Positions 22,691-33,507 of a stretch of DNA of 64,000 nt are shown one piece after another. Numbering within the stretch: position 1 is the stretch's first letter; each line of letters begins with the position of its first letter. Source of the DNA: Rhea pennata (lineage: Eukaryota > Chordata > Aves > Rheiformes > Rheidae). Below the pieces are notes generated by a model, which saw only the letters and a program-made list of their open reading frames with translations, was not told where the DNA came from and made no database searches. The stretch lies in NCBI RefSeq assembly GCF_028389875.1, contig NC_084687.1, forward strand, positions 6,236,157 to 6,300,156, in the 5' to 3' direction. The position numbers were made by a program, and so were the translations under genes.

Positions 22691-22724
22691 AACTCGAATT
22701 CCATACACTTCACCTGAAATCTAG
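22691..22724 (+). CDS. CR1: Alternative short tail of the CR1-like gene if exon 22418-22502 is skipped
   Basis: Acceptor ACACCTTTCAG precedes this exon. When the transmembrane exon (phase 2) is joined directly to it, the frame gives GTRIPYTSPEI and then TAG at 22722-22724. With the intermediate exon included, this stretch is 3' UTR. The arrangement mirrors the CD46-like gene downstream. Whether the skipped form is made needs RNA data. Confidence 0.45.
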
Positions 22725-23910
22725 ATAACTGAATACAGACAATGTTCCAGATACTGCCCTCAATGTGTGCGTTTCCCTTTCCATAATCTGAAGACATATG
22801 TTCATGGGTCAGACTTTCAAACTATGCCTTACTTCTGATATACACCAGCTTTTGTATGTAAGCATTACAGGAAGGCTTGCTCTCTGAACAGTACTGTAAA
22901 ATGACAAGGACACTGAAACGGGCCTTTTGGTTTTCTGCTTTTATTTATGAGTCTACTTTCTACCCTGAATGTGTATTGCAGGTAACAATTAATCTTCATT
23001 GTTATCAGCACACTGAACATAACCATTTTTAACTAGAAAATGTATCTGTAAACATTAGCTCCTTTTCCTTTTTTATTTGTAAATACTAGTTTGTGAAAAT
23101 CTCTGCTGCTGAAGGTACTCTCTCTTCCCTCCCTAAGTATAAATTATGTATAATCTCTAGATGTTAGTGCAAAACAATTTAGTTTTAACACCAGGGTGTT
23201 TGTGTCTCTTTCTAGGCAGGAGACCTTTGGTTTCACTAGCCAGGGATGACTTGTTCTCTATGGAAAAGAAACTGGCTGCAGATTACATGGAAGCTTTGGT
23301 CGTTTTCTTTGAGACTTATACTCTGTTGCGAAAAACGCACTTTACTACAGAATTGAAGTTATTGCTGCTTCTGCTTCCATTAAATTGCTGTAAGGATCTA
23401 ACCAAGTTAGAATTGTGTACAGTACAAATGCTGCTTTAGAGACTTTTGTTTGTACTCCTGCTATCTGATGAAGAATGTTTCCTTCATTTGCAAACTCCTG
23501 AGAGGAGCAAGACACACAGCAGCATCCTTGCACCTCTGCATGGAAATTAGAACATTAAACAACCAAAAGACTGTTATAATTTTGCCTGCAAACAGATAAA
23601 TAATCCAAGAGGTTTTCTACGATTGGTAAACGAAGATGAATAACGGCTATAAAAATGACATTTCTTGTTACAAGCTACTCCCAAGGACAGGCACAGTGGG
23701 GTATTTTTCCTCTCAGAATAATTTATTCTCAAGAATTATTCCAGGACGTCAGTTAATCTGCTCAGGCTGCCTGCTCTTGCATCGTAACTCAATTAACACC
23801 GCAGCAAGCTTATACGGCGTCAGCGGGCCTCCCTCAGTATTCGCCTTCAGGAATACTCATTTCTACTCATGTATCTCCGAGAACGTTTAACCTAATAAAA
23901 GCGAAATGAC
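22725..23910 (+). other. CR1: 3' UTR of the CR1-like gene
   Basis: No coding signal is present. Possible poly(A) signals are ATTAAA at 23554-23559 and AATAAA at 23894-23899. The end of the transcript is probably after one of these, just before the CpG island of the next gene. The two genes are head-to-tail with only a few hundred bases between them. Confidence 0.5.
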
Positions 23911-24140
23911 ACACAGTAATCGCTTTGGGTTGTTTTTGTCTCCCAAGTTTCTGGGTCTTAGTATTTTAATACTGCCTCATGCAGCAAACGTGGCTTTGTT
24001 TTTCAAAGCAGAAAAAACGGCCCTGCGGCCGGGCTGTTCCCCCTGGCGCGGCACAGAGGCAGTTTTTTGTTTGTGTATTTATTTACTTATCCCGCAGCGC
24101 ATGGAGAGGCGCCGCGGTGACGGCCGCCCGCCGAGAGAAC

Positions 24141-24221
24141 ATGGCGGCGCGCTGGCGCGCGCGCGGCGGGGCGGGGCGCGGCGCGCGGCGCACGCGCCGT
24201 GGCGCCGGCGGCGCTGCCTGA
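24141..24221 (+). other. Upstream ORF before the CD46-like start codon
   Basis: An ATG in the context GAGAACATGG opens a 26-codon Arg/Gly/Ala-rich frame ending in TGA 34 bp before the main ATG. It is in a different frame from the CD46-like CDS. If transcription starts upstream of it, it could lower translation of the main frame. The peptide itself looks non-functional. Confidence 0.4.
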
Positions 24222-24255
24222 GGGGCGCGGAGGGGCCGCCGCCGCCGCCATTGCC

Positions 24256-24328
24256 ATGGGGCCGCCGCGGTGCCGCGGGCCGGCGCTGCTGCTGCTGCTG
24301 GCGGCGCTGCGCCAGGCGCCGGCCCAGG
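24256..24328 (+). CDS. CD46: Exon 1, signal peptide of the CD46-like protein
   Basis: The exon encodes MGPPRCRGPA followed by LLLLLAALRQ and APAQ, a short basic start, a Leu-rich core and a small-residue end. Cleavage is likely after APA or APAQ. The exon ends in phase 1 at CAGG|GTGAGC. An in-frame GTG at 24199 would extend the frame but lacks support. Confidence 0.85.
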
Positions 24329-25294
24329 GTGAGCAGCCGGGCGGGCCGGCGCCGGGGCGAGCAGGGACCGAGGGGTGGGGGCGGCGGCGGCTCGGGCGGC
24401 CGCTCCCCTGCGGCGGCGGACACGGCCGCGGGCTCCCCGGGACGCTGCCGCGGCGGGCGAAGGAGCGGAAATCCCGATGGCGGCACAGTCAGGGGCTCCT
24501 CCTGCCCCGAAATCTTGTATTTTTTTTACCCCCCCCCCTTTTTTTTAAGGCTACGTACCTAGCCCTAAATTGTTATTATGCTATATATAGACTATTGTGT
24601 GTATATAAGTATATATACATCTGTGTGTGTGTGTGTATACATATATGTAGTTATATATATGTATACAGGTAGAGTAGTGTGTATATATATAAAAATATAC
24701 GTGTGTGTGTTTGTGTATATGTATATATATATGTATGTGTAAATGTCTCTGGCTGTTCACATCGCTTTTTTGACACATTGATGCATCCTTAAAGCTCGTT
24801 AGACCAACCCAGCTCTCACGCCCTTACGCTTCAGCTTGTGTCTCCTTTCGCTGGTAAAGTTACGTGTTGTTTTTCCCTTTCTTCTTGCTCCCATAGATGG
24901 ATGTGAAGCTCCGAAAAGATTTCATTATGCAGAGCTCAAGGATGACTTCAAAGCAATGAAGAGCTTTCCTGCTGGAACCACCGTGTCCTACATCTGCCGC
25001 CCAGGGTACATGAGAATCCCAGGAAAGCCGTCAACTCTTGTTTGTGGGCCAAACTTAGAGTGGTCACAAACGGAGCAGTTCTGTACAGGTAATGCGTGCA
25101 TACACTCTTCTCCTTTTTCCCCTCGTTAATTGACAATTTCAGTTATTTCTTAGTTAAAATTAATATTTTCTAATAATTAATGTGAAAAAAGACTTGACAA
25201 ATGCTATTGCTTTAATTTTTTTTTATATGCATGACAGTTTTCTTCAATATGCTAATATTCAGGTCAAAGTCTAAAAAATGAAAACAGAAGCTTT

Positions 25295-25325
<31 letters not shown>

Positions 25326-28300
25326 TCTTTAGCTGAAAAGCTGAAACTTTTTGATCTTGATGCTAGTGGGAAAGTTCTCATCGCTTCAGTATAGTAAAAA
25401 TATCAGTGATACCTAATGAATCTTAAATAATTAAATGACCAAAACCAATAAGGGGTTGTAATTTCATGAAAGCAGTAGATACTTTCTCTTTTAACTGTCT
25501 CCTGGGCAGGCTGAAGTACTAGGCAAAGTGCCAAATGCACTTTGCGAAGGAATGTGTTGGGGATATGTGTGGTGCATATACATTAAAAAATAGCTGACTT
25601 GATAACCAACACACTTTGGAAAAGTAGAACTAATTATGGCCATGTCTCATATACACACACTCCTGGAGAGAGGGTAGAATGTCTGACTGAAATGGCTTCG
25701 TTTGGGGACAAACACTGGTTAATTTCCCAGAGAGCACTAAGTGTGATACCTGCACCTTACAGACTAAATAGTTTGAAATCATAACTGGTATAGTTGACAC
25801 TTAAGTAGAAAATTAAACCTTCACAATTAATATAAGGGACAGCAAGTACAACTGAAAGGTCATCAGTGTGTCATCAAATTTTTTAGGTAGTCATTGCTGC
25901 AAAATAATGAAGATTTTTTTTTTGAGTGTTTTTTTGAATGCTTGCAGGCAGTACCTCCAAACAGAAGACTCCTATGGTAGATTTGTGATGTGGAGGCTGA
26001 CTTCAAGGGCAGTTGATGTCAAGGACTTAGTCTTTGTATATAATTACAAAAGATATAAGGTTGTTTTTGTTTTATCCCCAGAGAAAAAATGTCGTCATCC
26101 AGGAGACTTAGAACATGGTTATCTTCATATGGAAGATCATGATCTTAGATTTGGTTCAAGAGTTACTTTTTCTTGTCAAGATGGGTAAGGACTTTGTTGA
26201 AGTGAATGATTATTCTTTCTTTCTCTATTTAGACCAAATTTGAACCAAACTCAGATTTTCTTATGCAGATTCCATTTCTGTTCTGACTTGAAATGTCTCC
26301 TGAGTTCTACCTGGAGCAAATTAAACTGCAACAAAACCTGAATTAGTTCCCTAGTTCAACTTGCTGTTAGCATCAACTAAGTCTTAAGCTTTTTAGTAGG
26401 ATTCTGCAGAGTGAAACCTGTAGTGTTATCTCTAATGACTTTTTCTTAATACTCCTGTGGAAGGGAGAATGACTGTATCTACAGTATTTGATCGCTATAC
26501 TGAATAATAGATCACTTGTCTCTGTCATAGAACAAATGAAGTCAAAAGTGCTAACCTTTTGCCAGATTTCTTTCCCCTTCCTTTATTTGTTTAGTACTAG
26601 TAACTTTAAGGCATCAGCATTAGTGGGTACACATCTTAAAACCACAAGGCTTCTAGCCATTTTTTTAATGACTTCTCATTTACTCTTCTTTTGTTTTCAA
26701 AATTGGGATTGTTGGGAAAATCTTTTAAGCTATCATTCTCATTACAACAAAAAGCATAGTATGCTGTGCCTCCATTTTGGTAAAAGAAAATTATATAAAC
26801 AAAGCTTCTAGCTGCCTGTTGGGGTAAAAAGTGATTTCTAAAGTTCTGCCTCTTTAAAAATTTTCATCTGTCTAGGTTCAGATTACGTGGAACTGATGCA
26901 ATTACCTGTGTAATTAAAAATAAAGGTGTTGACTGGAGTGAAGGTCTTCCTTTCTGTGAACGTGAGTAAATACTACTGTGTTTAAGTTTATATTCAGATA
27001 ATGGTAGCTCATTAAAAACAGGTGTACTGACTGTGTACTAAAATGAATTTACTAGTGTAAGAAAAGGTTATGAAATAGAACTGATTTTTATTTTGAACTA
27101 CTAAGGTTGTGTATCTGAAGAATTACTACTGAAAAAATTCAGTCATTGTGATAATTAGCGTATGTTGATTAAAGCTGATGTCGTCTTGAAATTGCAACTA
27201 CCTGTTCTAAGCGACAACAGCTAACTCTTAGTTGTAACTGTAGTTTGTCTTAGAGATGACTTTATGCCAGATCTTAAATGAAATTACTTGAAAATCAAGG
27301 ACTTTTTTTTTTTTTTTTTCCTTCTGAAGTAAGTAACAGTAAAATTCTATCAACTAATTTACTTGATTTATTTCTAGGAATTCCTTGTGAAGCACCTCCA
27401 AAAATACCCAATGGGAGCTACAGTGAAGCAGATAACTATGTTTATCAAACAACAGTAGTTTATAAGTGTGATGATGTACCAAAAGGCATGGATCACTTCT
27501 CACTAATAGGCTCGGATTCTATTTTTTGCACTTATGATGCAAACAAAAATGGAATTTGGAGTGGACCACCTCCAGAATGTAGAGGTTGCTAGTTTTCTTT
27601 CTTTCTTTCTTTCTTTTCTTTTTTTTAAATGCATTTTCTCTATTGTAGTCTATGTGACTCAGACTTGAATGTCTATGCCTTTCCTTGAGGCAGGGATGGG
27701 TGGATGAAAAATGGATTTTCCTATGGAAAAGACGGAACAGATCCTCTGTTGCTATTAACTGATGTAACTCCAATGGTAATCAGATCAACTGCATTATGGA
27801 TATCAATTGATTGTTTCACAAAATGTAATTGACAAAACTTAACTTAAAATTTAAAATGCAAGCGTACAGTCGATAAAAGTGACAAGAACTGAGAAGTGAA
27901 AGAACTGAGAGACTGTAAAGCCTCAATAGTTGAAGAAAAATTTGAAAGAGCAAGAATGTGCAAGTTCCATTATGGATAGTGAAAAGAAAAGGAAGAACTC
28001 CCTTGCTCAGCAAACCTCCTATGCGAGTGCAGAAGTAAATGCAAAGCCTGGGAAGCATAAAGCCTGTGCTTTGCAGATAAAAAAAACTTTAACTTTCTTA
28101 TAAAGCCCCTCCTAAACTATTTGAGTAGTTAGATAAAACAAACATAAAAGGAGTAAGAGGATACAATATGTAATACAATAATACTGTTAAATGTTTCAAA
28201 GCTGTATTTTTCTCTTATTTATTTCAGTGGTCAAATGTGATAACCTGAAAGTTGAACATGGAAAAAAACGAACTGGATTTGGGCCTTCCTATAGCTATAG

Positions 28301-31300
28301 GGACTCAATTACATTTGAGTGTGATCCAGGCTATTTCATGATTGGAGATGAGGTTGTTACCTGTCAGGAAGATAGCACCTGGCATCCCCCAAAGCCAATT
28401 TGTAGAGAAAGTAAGTCTTTAAATAGGAATACGACTTTTCTTTTTGTATGTTGAGAATGTTGTAAGTCTGTCTTTATTAAAATTTAAAATTATTACACTA
28501 CAGTTTGCAATCCAAAGCTAAGGAAGTTAATGCAGTCTCTCACCTACAGACAACTTTTAGGTATTACGATGACTCTTGCTAGTAAGATTTTACAGGTGAG
28601 GTTCAGTTAAGTTACGAGCATGCCTATAGAAGTTGAGTCACAGGCATACTGTGATGCTACTGCATTATAACAGTACCATGCTGTTTGTTCTAGTCATTTT
28701 ATATAGAAATAGAAAAGAGGAGCATTCCTGAATTCTGATAGAAAGGACTAAGATTATGCACAATGAGGATATCTGTAGTGTCCTCCCAGAGTAATCTAAA
28801 TTATTACAGTTCTGTATCAATTTTCTCTTACCCAGGTCTTCAGCCAGTGTTTTCCAGGTGTTTTGCATGGTGTGCAATTAGAGGCTGACCAGGCAGCCTA
28901 TTAAGTCAGGACTAATTTGCAGAGCAGGGGACATTGCAGAGGACTTTTTCTAGCCTTTTCATGCTAGAGGGAGAGGGAGTGCTCTTGTGGAGAAGAGTGG
29001 GAGAATTTCTTACGGGTGTTCTCTGATAATGAGGTCCTGAGAATGCAAATGATTTCTCTTAAGGAGTATATTTGAGTGTTCTATAATGAATGAGTCTGAT
29101 AAGGCACCTAAAATGATTCTAGAGCTTACAAAAATTAGTAAGCAATAGATAAAAATTTCTCAGTTACTGCATCATATGCTCATATTCCCTTAAGGAACAC
29201 CTGCAGTGAAAAGTCTTTTAGTAGTCTTCTCAAGTAAACCTTTATACTTAGATTTGTGGTATAGATATGCTAGAATTTTAACAGTTCAGATAAGCTAATC
29301 TATTTTCTCATACAAAGGCTGAGTGACTTAATGTGTTATAAAACATTAAAAGTTTATTATGCCTATACTCACTTTTGAAAATATATATCAGTTACTGAAG
29401 GTGTGTGTGGTGCCCCAGAGATCACAGATGGAGAAGTAATTCCACTGAAATCTCAATATGGAAAAGGAGAGTCTGTTCAGGTAAAATGCAACACTCACTG
29501 CGCTTTTCCTGATGGTGTTGGAGAGAAGACAATAACATGTGATGGACGTGATACATGGAGTTCATTGCAAAACTGCGAATGTGAGTAAAAATCATGTAAA
29601 TCATGGGCAGCGATGAGTTCCAAATGTCTTATGTAATAAAGTGCAGTGGCTGAAAGTTAGAGACCTGTCAGCATGCCCAGATAGGAAGAATAAGATTCTA
29701 ACAGACTGTGAGTGTTTTGGGGCGGATTTGAGCAACTGAGAGGAGTTTTTGGATGTGGTTGTAGTCCTTTTTTAGTCTCAGATTTGTTTAAAGAAAGTGA
29801 TAAAATCCAAGAGGTAGCGTGAACCCTATTCCGAGAGTGTTCTGAAGATTCTTCCTCTGATATGACAGACCTTATATTAACCACAGTTTGCACCATGTGA
29901 ACACTGGTTACAATATATTTGGAAAGGTTATCATTACTTTGCTGCAGCTTTTTTAATGAAGTTGAGATGTATATTTCTGCTAAGGTGTGAAGCATGTCCA
30001 TCAACAGATGTATCTGCAGCCTCTAGCAAGCAGGAAAGCTTTTGATATAAAGTGTGCTCAGGACTGAAAGCTTCCAATAGTTGCACAAATGTAGAGCTTT
30101 TTTTTGATGACAACCTCTGCTTCACATACCAGCTCTATATTTGGACTTTATTCTTCTTTTTTCCAGGTGGGCCTATAGATTCTGGTTCTACTCCGAATAT
30201 TAGTCATGGTAAAGTAATTGCTGGATTAAAATCTTCATATTCTGTAGGAGATATTGTTACAATTGAATGTTACGCGGGCTACACATTACATGGTCAAGCT
30301 AATATTCAGTATATTGGAGAAAACAAATGGATGCCTGAAGTACCAACTTGCCAGCTAAGTAAGTATGAACTGCAAGAATTTCCTTTAGAATAAAAAATGC
30401 ATGTAACAAAAGGTTTACTGGTTGGTGGCATGCTTTTGTGTTTAGGAAAAGTCATTTAATGCAAACTTCTCTCTCTTTTAACATGAGGAAAAATAGTTAT
30501 TTTAGTAAAATACGTTTAAGAACAGGAATATTGTAGGCTGTAACAGATGTTATCATATAAACTGGCCTGCTACAAGGCTTGTGTTGACAAAAGTGCTTGA
30601 TCTATTTGAAGTAACCTTGAGCACATACTTGTATCATATGTTTGAATAAGAAACACACGTTCTGCTTATGATACTGATTTACTCTGTTTTTAGGTGTGTA
30701 TGTTATCGTCATCATCTGTGGTAAGTATCTTATAAAAACCTGAGCAAGATACAATCTGGATTATATTTTTTATGTGGAATTGATGTTCTGTTTTTGATCA
30801 TTGCCTGTGACTACAATAATGTAACATGATTTTGTAGTTTTCTTATTTTTAAAAATACTTTTTTACTTCTAAAGCTGCACAGTTCAAGAAAAGTTGTCAT
30901 TGCTTGGAAATTATAAATTAATTTTATGTAAAACGAGTTTTTTTTGTCATATGTGATGCATCAGATTTCAAAGGCAGTATTCCACATTTGTCAGTTTCAT
31001 AAACTCTTCAGAGCAGGAAGTATGCTTCCTGTGTCCAAAATGCGGAGAATGCTTTGGGTTTGCTGAAATTCTCGAAAGATAAATAACTAGGCTTAGCCAA
31101 CAGATTGCTTCCTCCATCGTCCTTGCATTTGTTATCCATTTTTATAATACAGCTTTTATGAATTTGGTCTGCTGCCACATTATAAACGCATTCTAAAAAT
31201 TAATGTTAGGATGTTATGACATCTGTTTTAGTATTTTTAAGCTGGTTGCTTTTTGCCATCTTAGTGATCGCTGTCTTTGAACTAAACTGTCTTGAAAAAT

Positions 31301-33507
31301 CTTGAGTAAGGCATCAGCCATGCATATTAAGTGTTGGAAGGGTAGGGTGCTGGATAGGACTGACAGGAGAGTAAAGACATTGGTATCTTGCTAATTTCTG
31401 AGGCTCTTTTGTGAGCTGTAGTGGTGATCTTTATCATTTTAAGGCTTTTTTAATTCCTCCTAAAGCAATTGTGGCAGTTCTGGTGTTGATGGCAGCCTTC
31501 TGGGTCTATAAGATAGTCTTTTCACAAAAAGGGTGAGTAAACCTCTTATTTCTATTTCTGTTTTTTTCTTTTTTCTTTTTCCCTTTGGCAATTTATGTGT
31601 GACTGTGCAAGAGCAGTGGTAACAAGTATGAAAGTTTCTTGAGCCTTACTTGCCTTTTCTTTTTAAAATGCTTTAATTATATGTGAGCTTATCACAGCAG
31701 TGATGGAAGGCCAAAGTGCTTAACAATGTGTTGGACTTTATTTTTGTATTCGTTGTCAAATAAACTGCTAATTAATGCTTTTGCTGATTTCAAGGAAAAT
31801 AACATCCTTATGCCTACAGTTGACATGGGTGTGCTTAACTGTGAAAAGAATATCCATGTCTGCTCTAAAGTGTGTCAGTTTCTGTCTTAAAAGCAGTGTA
31901 GCATTGGCTTGTATGAGCGTCATCTATTTTATTTGCTGCCTTAATAGTTGTTGGAATCACTAGGAAAAGTCTCCTTAGGTTTTTAAGAGCCAGGGTGGTT
32001 TAAATGGACTGGAAGCTTTAGGAGTGAAGTGAGGAGTTTCTTCTGTTCTCCTCCTCTCTTCTACATAAGGTGCACCAGTGGCAGTGGAGAGGATGACTGA
32101 AGAACCAGTGTGTTCATGTTTTGTAGCAGAAAGAACTTTGCATAAAGTCATATGGGCTTAATTACCAGGAAAGCAAAAACTTTGGCCTGAAGCAGTGCTG
32201 CTACACTGTTCAAAAAACAATTAGTCAATTTGGCTTGTAGAATGTGTTAATCTGTGGATCCACTTCAGCATTTCTTCTCTTACAGCAGCAATGATTGGTG
32301 ACCTTATTTTACAGCTGACTTTACAAGGCTTTAATGTATTAGCTGCATAAGTAGCAATAATCTTTTGGTTTAATGAATCATATAGGACCTTTCAAACTAT
32401 CTTCGAAACAACTGGTTATAATATGCTTTCTTGTGGATGGGGGGAGAGAAGATTTAAAAGACGCTTTTTTTTTGTGCGTTGCTTCTTGCACTGATATCTG
32501 ACTTCTTAGGGGAAAAAAAAATCTTGTTTTGTTGGAGAAATAATTTGTAACAGACGAAATACTCAAGACCGAGCAAGTTAGCTGGTACATCTAGAATGTT
32601 ACGATGTGCAGAGGTGTGCATCTTGCTGGAACTGGTTTGAATTCCAGCAGACTTTGTCAAAAGATGCCTGAGGTGTGTGAGACAGTAGAAGGGATGCTTT
32701 CAGTAAAGCAGATCAGAAGAATTATACTCCAGTTATATTTGCACTGCAGTACACACAGTACTACTTGGGAGAATCCTGAAGCTAGCTTAGCTCTGTTGAG
32801 GTTTTAGTCTAAGTAAGCTCTATATAGGCAGTAGAGCATCATTCCAGGGGTCAAAGTGGCCCTCTAAGCAGTGTGTCTGTGGCTGTATACTTCTGTGCTG
32901 CTGCGTTTGCTTTTCATCTGTGGCTTGAATAATCTGCAAACTGGATAGCCTGAATTACAGTATTTGGGAGTTGATAGTAGTATGGCAGTACTTTCTGCCT
33001 TCATTTCGGGAGAGAGCTCTCAGTTTGGAGAGAAGTGAGGTATAAAGCAATAGCACTAAAAATTAAGCAGTATCATGTTCCTGAAAACTTTACTGTATGA
33101 AAAGTCTTGTTGCACCCAATGCACTTTCCTTAAGCTTCCTTGCTAGGAATATCTGAAATTAGATTGGGTTTTCAGACAAGGACAATATTGTAATTTCCTT
33201 TTACTAAGGCCTAAATCTCACCATTCAGTGGTGTTGCATTCCTGAATTACCTTAGCCTTTACAAACCATTATGCTACCAGTACCTCCTACTGGCTGAATT
33301 GTAGTCTTCACATTACATCAAAAAATCTTTCTTTGCCCGCTCTCTTTTCTTTTGTGTTTAATCTACCAGTTTTATAGAATATTCAATTAGAACTTTTTCC
33401 TTCTTCTACTGTTCAGCTCTTATACAGTTGATGAAAGTTGCAAGGAAACATGTATTTTAAAAACTAATGTACCATCTGAGACAGAAGACACTGCAGAAAT
33501 GAATTAA
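24256..33507 (+). CDS. CD46: CD46-like (membrane cofactor protein-like) complement regulator, six SCRs
   Basis: Complete gene. Coding exons are 24256-24328, 24897-25088, 26082-26184, 26876-26961, 27378-27584, 28228-28410, 29392-29580, 30167-30358, 30694-30720, 31466-31532 and 33417-33507. They total 1,410 nt, 469 residues plus stop. The order is signal peptide (about residues 1-24), SCR1-SCR6, a transmembrane helix and a 31-residue tail. The ATG at 24256 is chosen for its CCATGG context and the hydrophobic leader directly after it. SCR1 to SCR3 are a, split-b and c types, the order found in CD46 and CR1. The leftward miR-29 genes just downstream reproduce the human CD46 neighbourhood. Mammalian CD46 is a cofactor for factor I cleavage of C3b/C4b. 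The same role is inferred here. It may correspond to the chicken protein called Cremp/CREM, but I could not compare sequences. Confidence 0.85.
24581..24741. repeat. TA/TG microsatellite in intron 1 of the CD46-like gene
   Basis: The tract is mixed TATATA, TGTGTG and TATACATATG over about 160 bp, likely unstable in length. No exon signal is seen inside it. Confidence 0.85.
24897..25088 (+). CDS. CD46: SCR1 exon, CD46-like (a-type)
   Basis: It encodes GCEAPKRFHYAEL, YICRPGYMRIPG, LVCGPNLEW and EQFC, with all four Cys and the Trp in place. It is the counterpart of the a-type SCR that starts each unit in the upstream gene. The following intron (25089-26081) holds only A/T-rich sequence, including a T/A tract at about 25292-25325. 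Confidence 0.88.
26082..26961 (+). CDS. CD46: SCR2 split over two exons, CD46-like (b-type)
   Basis: Exon 26082-26184 encodes EKKCRHPGDLEHGY to FSCQDG, and exon 26876-26961 encodes GFRLRGTDAITC to GLPFCE. The split is phase 2 inside the second half of the SCR, the same place as in the CR1-like gene and in mammalian RCA genes. The last base of the second exon gives a phase-1 boundary (C|GTGAGT). Confidence 0.88.
27378..27584 (+). CDS. CD46: SCR3 exon, CD46-like (c-type)
   Basis: It encodes IPCEAPPKIPNGSY, a long loop containing KCDDVPKGMDHFSLIG, IFCTYDANKNG and IWSGPPPEC. The inserted loop between Cys2 and Cys3 matches the long c-type SCR of mammalian CR1 and CD46. The donor is a weak GTTGCT at 27585, so partial skipping or use of a cryptic site is possible. 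The next intron begins with a TTTC repeat. Confidence 0.85.
28228..28410 (+). CDS. CD46: SCR4 exon, CD46-like
   Basis: It encodes VKCDNLKVEHGKKRTGFG, TFECDPGYFMIGDEVVTC, QEDSTWHPPKPICRE, a canonical e-type SCR with four Cys and Trp. It ends in phase 1 at GTAAGT. The intron that follows (28411-29391) shows no further coding signal. Confidence 0.87.
29392..29580 (+). CDS. CD46: SCR5 exon, CD46-like, with an extra Cys pair candidate
   Basis: It encodes VCGAPEITDGEVIPLKSQ, GESVQVKCNTHCAF, KTITCDGRDTWSSLQNC. Besides the four SCR cysteines there is a fifth in NTHC. The exon ends in phase 1 with T, so joining to the next exon makes a sixth Cys codon (T|GT) just after NCE. The usual GY.L.G turn is replaced by AFPDGVG. 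The two additional cysteines may pair with each other; this is inference. Confidence 0.82.
30167..30358 (+). CDS. CD46: SCR6 exon, CD46-like, lacking Cys1 and Cys3
   Basis: It encodes GPIDSGSTPNISHGKVI, IVTIECYAGYTLHG, QANIQYIGENKWMPEV, PTCQL. Cys2 and Cys4 remain, and the Trp is present. The expected Cys1 position before STPNISHG is Ser, and the expected Cys3 in NIQY is Tyr, so the first disulfide of the domain cannot form. The frame is open and both splice sites are good, so this is not a dead exon. Confidence 0.82.
30694..31532 (+). CDS. CD46: Transmembrane exons, CD46-like
   Basis: Exon 30694-30720 (27 nt) encodes VYVIVIIC and exon 31466-31532 continues AIVAVLVLMAAFWVYKIVF, ending SQKG. 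Together they form one helix of about 25 hydrophobic residues ending at Tyr-Lys. The second exon ends in phase 2 (GG|GTGAGT), so either tail exon begins with Gly. Confidence 0.85.
31533..33416 (+). other. Intron between transmembrane and tail exons, no gene seen
   Basis: It is AT-rich with several short open frames, none with coding character or flanking splice sites I trust. It contains no repeat family I can name. Confidence 0.6.
33417..33507 (+). CDS. CD46: Cytoplasmic tail 1 exon of CD46-like (CYT-1 counterpart)
   Basis: After CTACTGTTCAG the exon completes Gly and encodes SYTVDESCKETCILKTNV and PSETEDTAEMN, then TAA at 33505-33507. The start SYTVDE resembles TYLTDE at the start of the human CYT-1 tail (recalled, not compared by alignment). 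The exon continues to a donor at 33523 (AAAAG|GTATAT) and is followed by the 3' UTR exon. Ser, Thr and Tyr near the membrane are possible phosphorylation sites. Confidence 0.78.

Larger units (their letters stand above)
24000..24480 (+). promoter_or_regulatory. CD46: CpG-island promoter and 5' UTR of the CD46-like gene
   Basis: The base composition shifts abruptly to very GC- and CpG-rich sequence, including GCGCGC runs at 24155-24200, around exon 1 of the downstream gene. No TATA box is evident. The transcription start is not fixed by the sequence but should lie between about 24,080 and 24,250. Confidence 0.75.

Noticed and set aside
24199..24255. GTG-initiated extension of the CD46-like reading frame
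   Set aside because: It would put an Ala-rich stretch before the signal peptide. The ATG at 24256 has the better context and places the hydrophobic leader at the N terminus.
23906..24562. 218-codon + strand ORF across the CD46-like promoter
   Set aside because: It runs through the CpG island in the wrong frame relative to the signal peptide and SCR exons and has low-complexity Arg/Gly content.
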